NCBI GenBank assembly: GCA_024509875.1
Contig: JAMPIV010015252.1
Location: 1-64,000, forward strand
Direction: 5' to 3'
Length of the DNA stretch: 64,000 nucleotides
Source of the DNA: Oreohelix idahoensis
Taxonomy: Eukaryota; Mollusca; Gastropoda; Stylommatophora; Oreohelicidae
A program made the translations under genes and the position numbers. Shown piece by piece: positions 12,310 through 22,593 of this stretch (its first letter is position 1; the number at the start of each line of letters is the position of its first letter). Under the pieces are notes generated by a model, which worked only from the letters and a program-made list of their open reading frames with translations, did not search any database and was not told the DNA's origin.

Positions 12310-13620
12310 TTGTATATTTTGGATGGGTAGGCAGGACTATATTCTTGTTATGCCGCTCTAGCGGAAGTAGGAGTTGTCTTGACAAGTCGTAATGAGTTCC
12401 GAGGTACCGTTTACAATGGCGGTTATGCATTTTCCAGGGCTGGTAGATTCTTCAGTAAAAATGATTTACGAAGTGGTTTTTCTTCTGTAGGAGATTGTGT
12501 CTCTACTAGAGCTTGTGTTAGAGACTCTCCTAATGTACGGTACCATGTATGATTCGGACTCCAGGTAATTCCAGACCCTATTTTTGATGATCTCATGTCA
12601 GTTAGACCTAGCTGGAATTTTGTGCTTCGCAACGCTAGGGTCACGTTTGTATCGACGAAGATGACGGGCTTCCATATAGCAGTTATGTCTACGTGAAGTA
12701 ACTGGATTACTGTAGAACTGTTTGGAGGAACTTTAAGAAATTATTCTTATACATTTCAAATTAACTTTGGCTTAGATATACCCTCCTGTGAGTGAGTGAG
12801 CGACAACTCAGGAAGGCGGCCATGTTACATTCCTGTCATCATATTTTTGAATCACTGTCAAAAGAACGGGCATGTATCTTACTATTCGGACAGTGGCAAG
12901 GAGATCTCAATTTTGATAGAAACCCCTTCCATGGTTTCATAATATGATATAAACTGTGAACATAAAGCAACTTTAGTTACTTACCGATCCGCCTTCACTG
13001 ACGCGCTTAGTCAGATAGGGGATGCGGCCATTATGCATCATGACATTGGAAGCTATTGATGTACTACCCATTATTTATGAATGTGTCATTACTTGGGATT
13101 TACTATGTATGCCTGCAAATTGATGTGTCAACATGTACCCATGATTTACCCGTTATGTCCCAGTGTGTGCGTCTAAATAAACTGTGTAAACAAAGATTCC
13201 AGCAGTCTGCATTGGTGCCTTGTAGACACAAGTGAATGAGTGTTTAGATTGGTCAGAACACGAACAGTACACCATTCGCGTTAATCACACTCTACACTTC
13301 TACTCCATATATACACCATCCTGCGTCGGTTGAAGTGACCAAGTTTAGGTCCTGCTTCCCCTGGAGCCTTAGAGGGAAACTACTGTTTACAGCTGCCTTT
13401 GCCTTCCCTAACTCAGGACTAGGGTGAGTTACCCATTTACAGCTGGGTAGACTGGAGCATGCCTGATCTCTACAACTCTGTACACTACAATGGACATATA
13501 CAGTAGTGGCACCACAAACAACATGCTACAGTGATTGATAGTGGAACTTTACAGAAGAAAGAGAACACACCATACACCACACTTCTTTACAGTGACACTT
13601 TACAATGTGTGAACTTTACA
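12310..13620 (+). mobile_element. 5'-truncated LTR of the G2 gypsy family
   Basis: The sequence matches the LTRs at 33758-35287 and 42075-43604 in reverse complement, but lacks about the first 300 bp, which begin TGTTGCG in full copies. It ends in ...ACTTTACA like the others. The next bases, CATGT (13621-13625), would be one target duplication in the polymerase gene; the partner was lost with the left end. It interrupts the DNA polymerase pseudogene on its 3' side. Confidence 0.8.
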
Positions 13621-14635
13621 CATGTCTACCCCTAGACCCGCGTAAAAACTAACCTGTTGCTCTAACGCAATTAAGATGGGCACCACGTATTTTTTGTTGT
13701 ACTAAGTCAGAAAATCGCGCAGCGTGGTCATACGGTTATCGACCCACACCCTCTGACATTCGGCGTACTCGCCACTGGAAATGTTAGTATTTTTTAGGGC
13801 GGAAAAAAGGCCCAGTGGGGTGGTAGCGCCGTTTCGTTTAACTTTTCTAAATCTGTGATGTATTCATAACAGAAAAAGCCTTTAGTTTCTGTCACTTTAT
13901 AGGCGGCCAGAAATTTACCATAACTAAAACCGGGGGCTAGGTAATTGATGATATCTAAAAACTTTAACTGCGGGGTGGCGATACACATAAAATTATTGTT
14001 TCTTTTGACTAAATATTTAAAGTCTTGGTCAAAAAAATATTTGATGAGATAGGGTTTTATCACATTCACATCGTTTTTTCCCGAGTGGAATCCTAACAAT
14101 GTCAGTTCACGCAAATACTCGTCGAGTCTCTCAATGAGCCCCTCCAAATCACCGAGTTGAGTGTACACCTCATCAAAACGCTCACGCAAAATGCTGTAAG
14201 ACGCCTCGGCAATATTGGTCAGATGATCGAGCATCCTGTTGACCAGGTCTTGTAGACCCCCGTTGTGATAAAACAGACGGGGTCTTCAAACCCGGGGGCA
14301 TTATAAGCCACCGAACAAGCCAGGGGCACGTGTTTAGACAAAAAGGTAGCTGCGCTACCACTGGGCCCGACAGAAGTATTAAAATAACACTCATAATCAA
14401 AGGTGGCCCGATAGGGAAAGACGAATTTTGTATCTACATCTACACCCTGCGCCGCGATAGATTCCCAAACGGTATCTGGTGGGGTATAAACCCCACCCTT
14501 AAATATTTCCACGCGCTTTTCACCGGTACAGGTCTGCTCATGTCTGTCCATAAGCCAAAAAAGCTTCCATAATTTGCCGCATTTGGGGCACGAAAAGGAG
14601 TTTGCTGCTCTATCAATATCATCTATATACATGAC
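13621..14635 (-). pseudogene. DNA polymerase family B (protein-primed type): zinc motif and exonuclease region, disrupted
   Basis: Read from 14635 down, the frame has a CPKC...H...C zinc motif (C-X2-C-X12-H-X3-C), then an Exo I motif FDYECYF (acidic pair encoded at about 14390-14398). Beyond a frameshift at 14219-14234 comes an Exo II-like segment, GFHSGKNDVNVIK, and LKFLDIINYLAP, typical of the proofreading domain. After PPHWAFF a second frameshift near 13800 carries the reading on to 13621, with a TAG at 13702-13704. The enzyme family copies linear DNA from a protein primer. Motifs A-C are absent here because the truncated LTR cuts the gene at 13621. The gene's N-terminal parts are at 16164-16404 and 17741-19091. 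Confidence 0.8.
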
Positions 14636-16163
14636 TGTTGCGTGCATATTTTGACGCACATATTACAAAAATCGATATGGCTATTTAATATGGAAAAAAT
14701 ATAGACATTCATTCATTTGTGTATGAAAATGCTGTCTATGGGGAAAGCGAGATAATCCATGTTTGATTCACACTTTTGATTATAGGAGTAATTCGTTCTT
14801 GATATTGATCCGGCGCAAGGATATTGCTCTTATATTTGTACTTATTTTTAGGGCCAGAAAATAGATTAATTTGCTTATTATGTTTATGGCCTGAATTCAT
14901 ATGTATTACATATTATTAGTACAAGTAGAATCAGTCCTATATTGTATATTTTGGATGGGTAGGCGGGACTAGATTCTTATTATTCCGGTCTAGCGGAAGT
15001 ATGAGTTGTCTTGACAAGTCGTGAAGAGTTCCGATGTACCGTGATAATGGCGTGTACGCACTTTTCAAAGGGCTGGTAGATTCTTAAGGAAATATAATTC
15101 ATGAAGTGGTTTTCTTCTAAAGGAGATGGTATCTCTACGATAGTTTATGTTAGAGACTCTCCTAAGGTACGGTACAATGTATAATTCGGACTCCATGTAT
15201 TGCCAGACCCTATTTTGATGATCTCATGTCGATTCGACCTAGATGGAACATTGTGCTTCGTATCGCTAGGGTCGTGTTTTGTATCGACAAAGATGACAGA
15301 CTTTCCTACAGCGGTTATGGCTACGTGAATTAACCTGATCACCGTAGAGCTGTATGGGAACATTTATGAAATCATTTATATACCCATTATAAATTAACTC
15401 TGGCTTATATTCTCCTTCCTATGAATGAGTGAACGACAACTCAGGGAGGCGGCCATGTTAGATTTCGGTCATCATATGTTTTGATCACTGCCAAGAGAAC
15501 AGATTATTTATCCTATTATCGGACAGTGACAGGGAGATCTCATCTTGCTAGAAACCCCCTCTTTCGTGGTTTCATAATATATGCTACAAACTATGGACGT
15601 CAAGTAACTTTAGTTATTTACCGATCTGCCTTCACTGACGCGTTTAGTCAGATAGGGGGATGCGGCCATAATGTATCATGACATTGAACTTTTGATGTAC
15701 TGCCCATTATTTCTGAATGTGTCATGACTTCAGATCTGCTATGTATACCTACAAATTGATATGTCAACATACCATGATGTACTCGTATGTCCCAGTGTGT
15801 ACGTCTGAATAAATTGAGTAAACAAAGATTCCAGCAGTCTGCATTGGTGCCTTGTAGACACAAGTGTATGAGTGGTTATATTGGTCAGCACACGAACAGT
15901 ACACCATTCGCGGTAATCACACTCTACACTTCTACTTCATACATACACCATCCTGCGTCGGTTGGAGTGACCAAGTTTAGGGCCTGCTTCCCCTGGAGCC
16001 TTTGCCTTCCCTAACTCAGGACTAGGGTGAGTTACCCATTTACAGCTGGGTAGACTGGGGGGCATGCCTGATCTCAACAACACACCACTCTTCCTTACAG
16101 AGCATACAGACTGACACTTTACAGAGTGGGAAATAAACAAATAAAGAAGAAAGAAACTTTACA
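14636..16163 (+). mobile_element. Solo LTR of the G2 gypsy family
   Basis: This full-length LTR (1528 bp) begins TGTTGCGTGC and ends ACTTTACA, in the orientation opposite to the G2 LTRs. It is flanked by a perfect 5-bp target duplication, ATGAC, at 14631-14635 and 16164-16168. With one LTR between the duplications and no internal region, it is a solo LTR left by LTR-LTR recombination. It sits antisense inside the polymerase gene. It is clearly more diverged from the G2 LTRs than they are from each other, so it is an older insertion. Confidence 0.88.
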
Positions 16164-16404
16164 ATGACGTGGGTTTTATACATTAAAAGACGCAACGTGT
16201 CTTTATAACTATCACTACCTCTAAGTTTGGGGGTCAGGGTTTGCGCGTCGTCAAACTCAAAAATATCTATATTTATTTTAAAACATTTTTCTAAGGATGG
16301 AATGTCAGTTAAATTAACCCCGGGAAAATCGATGAGGGAGTCTAGTCCCTGCTGTGTTTGCCACTGATCTACGAGCCGGCACGTGCTTTGTCTAACATTA
16401 GTAA
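16164..16404 (-). pseudogene. DNA polymerase family B: segment N-terminal to the exonuclease domain
   Basis: The minus-strand reading contains VRQSTCRLVDQWQ, then DFPGVNLTDIPSLEKCF and LTPKLRGSDSYKDTLRLLM. This resembles the region before the zinc/exonuclease block in ZnF-PolB proteins of marine invertebrates. The frame continues across the solo LTR into 14635, and across the Penelope-like insertion into 17741. A longer uninterrupted frame (16040-16480) exists only because it reads through LTR and Penelope sequence at its two ends. Confidence 0.7.
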
Positions 16405-16405
16405 A

Positions 16406-16608
16406 ATGGGGAAAAAAAACACAAATAGTAATACGTCTTACAAGGAGAAAGGACAGGAAAAACCTACGTTGCGGCCACAAGGCCTTCGTCAGGGACAGAC
16501 AAACAAGACAGGAGGGAAAGAAAGAAAATGAGAATTAAGTAGAGAACATGAAACTATAAAAATAAGAGAAAAATAACTCCCTTGTGTCCAGTCACAGAAG
16601 CAATTAGG
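16406..16608 (-). repeat. Left inverted terminal repeat (pseudo-LTR) of the Penelope-like element
   Basis: This is the reverse complement of 17489-17697 with few differences; the right arm has about 10 extra bases within the ACAAGG...CAGTCACAG part. It carries the reverse complement of the hammerhead-like motif and ends in the first codons of the GIY-YIG frame. Confidence 0.88.
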
Positions 16609-17175
16609 ATCCTGTATCATCACCTTCCTCTCCTCCAAGCTGACCCAAAGGCGCGGGAAGTGTTTAATGAGCCACCCTTGCTGGCATATAGACGGGATAA
16701 AAATTTGAGGGACCTCCTAGTCCACAACCGTTTGAAAACCATCAACGATGGCCACTTTGGGACCAAGCCATGTAACCGAACACGATGTAAGACATGTCAG
16801 TATGTTATAGAAACACGTTCAGTCTCGTTCCCTAACGCCAAGTTCACCAACACACATGGCTTCACATGTGAGTCACGCAACTTCATCTATGCTATTATAT
16901 GCAAACGTTGCACCATTACTTACATCGGCCAAACGGGCACACGACTGGGCGACCGATTCTGCAGACACCTCTACGACATCTCTCAGTTTAAATCCACACG
17001 TGTGGCCATCCACTTCAATGGCCCGGACCACCACGGTGCCACTGACATCCAGGTGACAGCTATCAGATCCTGTTCCTCGGACGCCAACAGTCGGTTTCGC
17101 CAGGAACAACGCCTCATCCATCTTATGGGTTGCCTTAAACCACATGGCTTGAATACGCAACATTCTTTTGTCTGA
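16582..17175 (+). CDS. GIY-YIG endonuclease domain of a Penelope-like element (C-terminal part)
   Basis: The 197-residue frame opens at a TTG in the left inverted repeat, so this is a truncated piece and not a true start. Residues 25-50 (FNEPPLLAYRRDKNLRDLLV) match the linker that follows RT in Penelope-like elements. A Cys cluster follows (CNRTRCKTC). The GIY-YIG core is IYAII...TYIGQTG, with the downstream Arg (GDRFCRH) and a later RFRQEQRL helix that can supply the catalytic Glu. The domain nicks target DNA during retrotransposition. The frame is intact to its stop. Confidence 0.85.
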   Translation: MCPVTEAIRILYHHLPLLQADPKAREVFNEPPLLAYRRDKNLRDLLVHNRLKTINDGHFGTKPCNRTRCKTCQYVIETRSVSFPNAKFTNTHGFTCESRNFIYAIICKRCTITYIGQTGTRLGDRFCRHLYDISQFKSTRVAIHFNGPDHHGATDIQVTAIRSCSSDANSRFRQEQRLIHLMGCLKPHGLNTQHSFV

Positions 17176-17227
17176 GACGCCTCTCTCTATCTAGTCCCTA
17201 TTGTATTATGACTGTCTACTTTGATGT

Positions 17228-17450
17228 GATCACCCATTTATTTATTTTTTTTATTTTTTATTTTTTTTTAAATTTTATTTATTTATTTTTATTATTTTTT
17301 TATTTATATCTATTTTTTTATTTTATTTATTTATTTATTTATTTTTTTTTTCTAAATCGCTTTTCCCTCACTTTATATATTATTATTATTTTTTTTCTCA
17401 CTCTTTTCCGGTCCTTATTTTCATTATTTCTTATTTTTTGTTTTTAATGT
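17228..17450. repeat. T-rich (TTTA/TTTAT) low-complexity tract
   Basis: Irregular TTTAT and TTTTA runs lie between the GIY-YIG stop and the right inverted repeat. The predicted frame here encodes only Phe/Leu/Ile/Tyr and is not a gene. Confidence 0.8.
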
Positions 17451-17488
17451 ACTTTCGACTTCCGTTTTCCGGTTTAGTGGCAGCCATC

Positions 17489-17697
17489 TTGCTTCTGTGA
17501 CTGGACATGTGACTAGACACAAGGGAGTTATTTTTCTCTTATTTTTATAGTTTCATTTTCTCTACTTAATTCTCATTTTCTTTCTTTCCCTCCTGTCTTG
17601 TTTGTCTGTCCTGACGAAGGCCTTGTGGCCGCAACGTAGGTTTTTCCTGTCCTTTCTCCTTGTAAGACGTATTACTATTTGTGTTTTTTCCCCCATT
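17489..17697 (+). repeat. Right inverted terminal repeat (pseudo-LTR) of the Penelope-like element
   Basis: This is the inverted partner of 16406-16608. It starts TTGCTTCTGTGACTGG and ends GTGTTTTTTCCCCC. Inverted pseudo-LTR arrangements are a known feature of Penelope-like elements. Confidence 0.88.
17604..17650 (+). ncRNA. Degenerate hammerhead-ribozyme-like motif
   Basis: CTGACGA (17611-17617) is followed by a 4-bp GGCC/GGCC helix with loop TTGT. Then comes GCAA at the position of the conserved GAAA, and a short AGG/CCT hairpin before GTC. Minimal hammerheads occur in Penelope pseudo-LTRs. Here one core base differs (C for A), and I cannot pair a convincing stem I, so the motif is probably inactive. 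The left repeat has the same change. Confidence 0.4.
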
Positions 17698-17740
17698 CTA
17701 CTGTTTTACCCCCGTCTTACGGCAGTTCTCCTCATATACT

Positions 17741-19091
17741 TCTAACATTAGTAACGGGTGCACCCCTAAACACGGCTAAACACCTAAAAAAGCAAAAGTT
17801 ATCACTGTAAGGTTTTTAGTGTGAATCGTATTGTAATGTATTAATATGTTTATTATCGGTGATGAAGGATGGTATGTCTGTTAAAAAACAGCCGATTGGG
17901 TGGTCTTGAATGTGATATAGATAGAATGAGGTAGCCGGGATCGATTCGACATAATATTTTTTGATTGGGTCTGTTTACTTGTGCGTGTGTAAGAATATCG
18001 CTGTCTTGTAAGTGAGCTACAAAAGACTTGAAATCTGTAAGGGTATTTACTAGATGAGGATTTTCTAAGACGCAGGCGTTATTGTGTGATGGATGGTAGA
18101 AACGGAGTTCGTTGTTTTCGCTGTTTCTTAAAATTGAATGATGACTATAATTAATTTTGAATCGTTTTGTTTGTTGTTTAAAGACGGGGGTCAAAAGTGT
18201 GGTCCAGTCTATTCTTTGGTTATTATCGGGACTATGGAAGAAAGTAAAAGTAGATAAATATTTGTGGGTGTTTTTGTGGGTTTTTATGGCTGTCCAGTTC
18301 TCTGTATATATCAGTCTAACGTCAGACGGTTCGTAGCGTAAACTGTCTTGTTCAGAGGACAAGCAAATCTTTTTATTTAGGGTTTGATGACTGGACATGG
18401 GTCGTTTAAGTGGGTTTGTCTTGCCTGCAGCTGCTGAAGAGGGGTGATATGGGGTGGGGTGAATTGTTGCAGCTGAAGTGCCCGGTGCTCTTGGTAATAG
18501 TGTGTGTTGGTGCGCCGATGTTGATGATGAAGGCATTCTCGAAGTTGCTGTGTCGCCTGCTGAAAGTGTCTGTTGGTGCGCCGCTGTTGATGATGAAGGC
18601 ATTCTCGAAATTGCTGTGGCACGTGATGCTAGTGTCTGTTGGTGTGCCGATGTTACAGGTGCTGATATTGCAAAGTTTTTGGCACCTGATGTTGATGATG
18701 ATGATGAGGCTGGTGTTGAACATGTTTTGGCGCCTGCTGCTGGATTCTGTGTTGATGATGCTGGAATTTGCATAGGGGCAGTGGGGTGTTGCTGCTGTAG
18801 GTGGACCCGCAAGTTATCAATGCGGGTAAAGTTTTTGCCGCAGATCTCACAACTAAACAGAATTAACGAGTGCGCTGTCTTGATGTGGCGCAATAGCGCA
18901 TCACGCCGGGTGAACCCCTGCCCGCAGCGGAAACACACCAAGCTGTTTTGCATCAATAATGTGTCTGTCTGTTCCGTGCTTGAACCGGGTCCATGCTCGA
19001 GCTCTATGTGGCGTTGAAGGTTAGTCGCTATGGTGAAGTTTTTACTACACAGAGAGCATGCGTATCTCTGCTTTCCATGCACCGTGGACAT
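17741..19091 (-). pseudogene. N-terminal part of a C2H2 zinc-finger / OTU-like / PolB gene
   Basis: From 19091 the frame encodes three C2H2 fingers (CSLCSKNF, CFRCGQGF, CEICGKNF). A Ser/Thr/Ala/His/Gln-rich linker of repeated units follows, then a conserved-looking block around RFKINYSHHSILRN. The open frame ends at 17853, but homology shifts frame near 17955 and runs on past a TAA at 17816-17818 to a Cys box, DNFCFFRCLA, near 17780. That box resembles the DxxCxFR motif of OTU cysteine proteases, which are fused to polymerases in some Polinton/adintovirus-like elements (inference). The reading then meets the Penelope insertion at 17740 and continues at 16404. The gene is dead: one frameshift, one stop and several insertions. 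Confidence 0.7.
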
Positions 19092-19269
19092 ACGACGAGT
19101 GAGATCACGGTCCCGGGTACAAGAGCGATCACAGTATGAGCAAGTATATCGCAGGCTTTGAGGGGCAGACTTCTGTGGAATAGAAGAGGAAGAAAGAAGC
19201 TAGTCATTAAAATAAATAAAATAAAACATAAAATTGAATAAAATACATGTAACAAACTGATAGAGAGAT

Positions 19270-19304
<35 letters not shown>

Positions 19305-19346
19305 AGAAAATTAAACATAAAATAAATAAGACTTATAGACAGATAG

Positions 19347-19381
<35 letters not shown>

Positions 19382-19889
19382 CACACACCGGTATCCTTAT
19401 AACCAGAGTGCATCTCTGTCTGTGTGAAAGAATTTTGTTTTTAACATATCAGAAAGGCCCCGTGCGCTGCAAAAATTCCACCTTTGTCTGATTCCAGACC
19501 AATTATAATATTGATTTAGACCTCCCGTCTTTATGTTCACGAGACAATGACGAGTTGATCTGCCCTCACGACTGCAAACAATGAGCCTTTATGATTTAAC
19601 CTACAACCTTGCTGTCTTTTATTGTAATATGTATTTGTTTGTCTTTATACTATTTTACAGCTAGTCGGTATTTTTCCTTGTATAATTCAGTATTGTTTTT
19701 TAAATCCAACATATGCTATTTTCTAAGCTAGTATGTTTTTTTTAATTTTCACTGGATGGTTAATCTGTATGTATCTGTAACTTTTATCAGTTTGTACTGG
19801 CTCGGTGTAGAAGTCTCTTTAGAAGTCTTTTTAATTATTATTTTTGGAGAATGATATGGTTAGCTGTAGAAGTAATGTTGTTGTGCTGT
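19023..19889. repeat. Left copy of a tandem segmental duplication
   Basis: This segment, from within finger 1 of the zinc-finger gene to the first 84 bp of the G0 LTR, is repeated at 22270-23167 with the same order of microsatellites and unique sequence. The unit probably ran from 19023 to about 22269 and was duplicated in tandem after the G0 LTR had inserted. Confidence 0.85.
19265..19379. repeat. (GA)n and (CA)n microsatellites
   Basis: A GA tract lies at about 19266-19305 and a CA tract at about 19350-19378. Both recur in the duplicate at 22507-22589 and 22640-22660, where GA is longer and CA shorter, so the array lengths changed after the duplication. Confidence 0.9.
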
Positions 19890-21175
19890 AATATGAGCGC
19901 TGATGTAAATAATCAGCAGGTCGGGCTTACCAGGTGGCCGAGATGATGTGTGAGCGTATAAATCTCAACGGAAGGATGTGAAGTTCTAGAGTACAACCAT
20001 GATAACACACACACCAATCCCCGTATATAAGTCAGGAAAGGTTCTAACGACTGTCGTACAGTTATTCACAGTTTATTACCACAGTAACAAGGACATCATC
20101 AAATTCAAGACACACTGTCAATAGCAAAAGATTGCACTTCATGTAAGTAACATTGATTTACTACCAAGTAGGGTAGGGTAAATAATATCTCTGTGACTTC
20201 TCTTCAACGAGCTGCAAGTAGTGTAGTGTAAATAATATCTCTATGACTTCTTTATCACATCTGACCAAACTAGTCAAGTATATCTCTGGCAAAACAGACC
20301 GCATACATGGCGGGCTTCCTTATATAAATAATGTTAATCTTCTGCATCACATCTGACCAAACTAGTCAGGTATATCCCTGGCAAAAATAAGCCGCATAGA
20401 TGGCGGGCTTCCTTATATAAATAATGTTAATCTTCTGCATCACATCTGACCAAACTAGTCAGGTATATCTCTGGCAAAAATAGGCCGCATACATGGCGAG
20501 CTTGTTTATATAAATAATGTTAATCTTCTGCATCACATCTGACCAAACTAGTCAGGTATATCCCTGGCAAAAATAGGCCACATAGATGGCGGGCTTCCTT
20601 ATATAAATAATGTTAATCTTCTTTATCACTACTTCCCGCACCGGGAGTAAGTCACCTCAAAATGCAAAGTTCTTAGCTACAACGAATAGCTTCAAAAGTA
20701 TTGTTACCTGCTCTGCACTCCAGGAATCAAACACAAAAGAAACACTGGCCATTTCCTAGGCTTTACCGAATTATGCCAGAATCACAATCAAGGGGAATCT
20801 TAAACATATTTAATACACAAAAAACTCTGATCCCGGTTCACACAGCTAGAAAAACATGGCGGGACACCTTCTCCGCTCAACCGCCCAGCCAGACTGTCGA
20901 CAAAGAACCCCCTTCCGGTCATGCCCAAGTCGTCGCGCATGCCCAGATAAACGCAAGCCCCTGAGTTGAGCTCACCTGGGACCAGTCCAGAACTTTCCTG
21001 GAAACTGATCTATAAAACTCCTTAAATGGTCAACTTGACAAGTCAAGGGAAGATAACAACTAAATCTAACTTATTCCAGAAAATATAACAACTGGTTAAC
21101 TCCCTTAGACCACAAATATAAAAAAGAAGTATAAAAAGGTCTCATTCCTAACTTAAAACAAACTGACTCTAAACA
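19806..21175 (-). mobile_element. 3' LTR of gypsy copy G0 (T+S LTR family)
   Basis: The plus strand begins TGTAGAAGTCTC and ends CTCTAAACA, about 1370 bp, followed by GTCTACCGCACCCCC. That is the same junction pattern as the G2 3' LTR border at 35287. Positions 19806-20649 match 33002-33757, and 20650-20941 match 43610-43897, the two halves of the G1 LTR now separated by G2. This copy is therefore the uninterrupted (empty-site) version of the G2 target. A short frame at 20701-20964 lies inside and is not a gene. Confidence 0.8.
20256..20626. repeat. Four 92-93-bp tandem units in the G0 LTR
   Basis: Units start at 20256, 20348, 20441 and 20534 with CACATCTGACCAAACTAGTC, and each includes GGCGGGCTT or GGCGAGCTT and ATAAATAATGTTAATCTTC. 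The G1 LTR has three units (33451-33728), so copy number varies within the family. Confidence 0.92.
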
Positions 21176-22269
21176 GTCTACCGCACCCCCGGGGAAAAAA
21201 ATGATAACACATTTTTTTTTTGAAAAAATACATCGAACAAATGAAGGTGGTAGCATACAAATATCTACATACAAGTATAGTCTATATAAAGGCATAAACA
21301 CAAGAGTAATAAGAGTAATCAAGAGGGATGCAGATAGAACGACAAGATATCAGAAGAAAAGTGAAGAGTGCACGAAGACAGGATAGGGTACAAAAGAAAA
21401 GAGTAAAGATGAAGGGAAGCAATGCCCTAAGAAAGAAAAAGCCAACAATATAACATGGTAATCAAATGCATGAATATCAAAGATATATATAGCAACCTAC
21501 AAGACAATCTAAATTTACGTATACACCCCATAAAAAAAATAATAATGAGCATGATACAACAGGCTCATAACGCATACATGGTGCGCTGATGAAGCGCATC
21601 AAAATATAAGACGCCATAATGTCAGGCTATACTGACGCCCACTGGAGCGTCGGGTGAGAAGAAAAAAAATTATCTCACAACCCCAGAGAAAATATTTTCT
21701 CAAAATACAAACATTATATAAAAGAGGCGCTACCACAATCGCACAATAAAGTGCCGGGTACAGACGCAACATTACAATGCTAGAAAAAAAATCCATTCAC
21801 CTGACTTCATATATCCCACCCAAAAAAATACAATAACGACATGTCACGCATATTATGCTTTTAACATCATAATCTGCAGCAATATATTGACATTGACATA
21901 TTATCAACAAAAGGTTATATCATAACATAGTACCATATTTTTTAACATATTATCGTCTACTAAAGTACAACTATCTGTAGATGACTTTCGAAGTCCCAAA
22001 ACATTCTGTACTCAAGAGAGCACCACAGACATCTAAGTAGCGTCAAATGCCAAATGTAAAACAGGGACGTCAAATCTTGAAATAACTGGCGAACGGATGA
22101 GACTCTCCCTATAACAGCGCCAAGTCACATCAAAATTGTACGCTGTGAAACAATACAAATAAGAATCTCTATTTGATAACCGTAGGATTATAAAATACAC
22201 AATAGTCAATCCTACATTTTTATCTATTAAATGTAGCCGTGTAGACTTACGGCCCCTGTATGTATATAT
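21176..22269 (-). mobile_element. 3' untranslated remnant of gypsy copy G0
   Basis: A polypurine-like junction (minus-strand GGGGGTGCGGTAGAC) and an A/T-rich 3' part resemble 35288-35700 of G2, including CAGGCTCATAACGCA and GAGAAAATA words. No RNase H coding can be recognised. The fragment is cut off where the duplicated segment starts at 22270. Confidence 0.55.
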
Positions 22270-22530
22270 AGTCGCTATGGTGAAGTTTTTACTACACAGA
22301 GAGCACGCGTATCTCTGCTTCCCATGCAACGTGGACATATGACGGGTGAGATCGCGGTCCCGGGTACAAGAGCGATCACAGTATGAGCAAGTATATCGCA
22401 GGCTTTGAGGGGCAGACTTCTGTGGAATAGAAGAGGAAGAAAGAAGCTAGTCATTAAAATAAATAAAATAAAACATAAAATTGAATAAAATACATGTAAC
22501 AAACTGATAGAGAGATAGAGAGAAAGAGAG

Positions 22531-22593
<63 letters not shown>

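Larger units (their letters stand above)
16405..17740 (+). mobile_element. Penelope-like element fragment with inverted terminal repeats
   Basis: A 14-bp target duplication, TCTAACATTAGTAA, at 16391-16404 and 17741-17754 bounds the insertion. Inside are inverted repeats of about 200 bp and a GIY-YIG endonuclease domain. The reverse transcriptase is missing, as in the 5'-truncated copies common for this class. A 43-nt extension (17698-17740) lies outside the right inverted repeat; extensions of similar size are known next to Penelope pseudo-LTRs. It is inserted inside the polymerase gene. Confidence 0.8.

Noticed and set aside
12310..16163. The two LTRs at 12310-13620 and 14636-16163 as the ends of one element
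   Set aside because: The sequence between them is polymerase coding sequence, not gypsy internal sequence, and the second LTR has its own perfect target duplication.
17760..17860. An intron between the zinc-finger frame and the downstream polymerase, suggested by TTTTGCTTTTTTAG
   Set aside because: The sequence reads through as protein (…DNFCFFRCLA…) in another frame with a single TAA, so a frameshift plus a stop explains it better than a splice site.
18410..19017. Plus-strand frames of 121 and 179 codons opposite the zinc-finger gene
   Set aside because: They mirror the repeated Ser/Thr/His linker and the fingers; the minus strand has clear C2H2 motifs while these have none.
20256..20626. 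CRISPR-like array of regular repeats
   Set aside because: The whole 93-bp unit is repeated without variable spacers, and it is part of an LTR in a eukaryotic genome.
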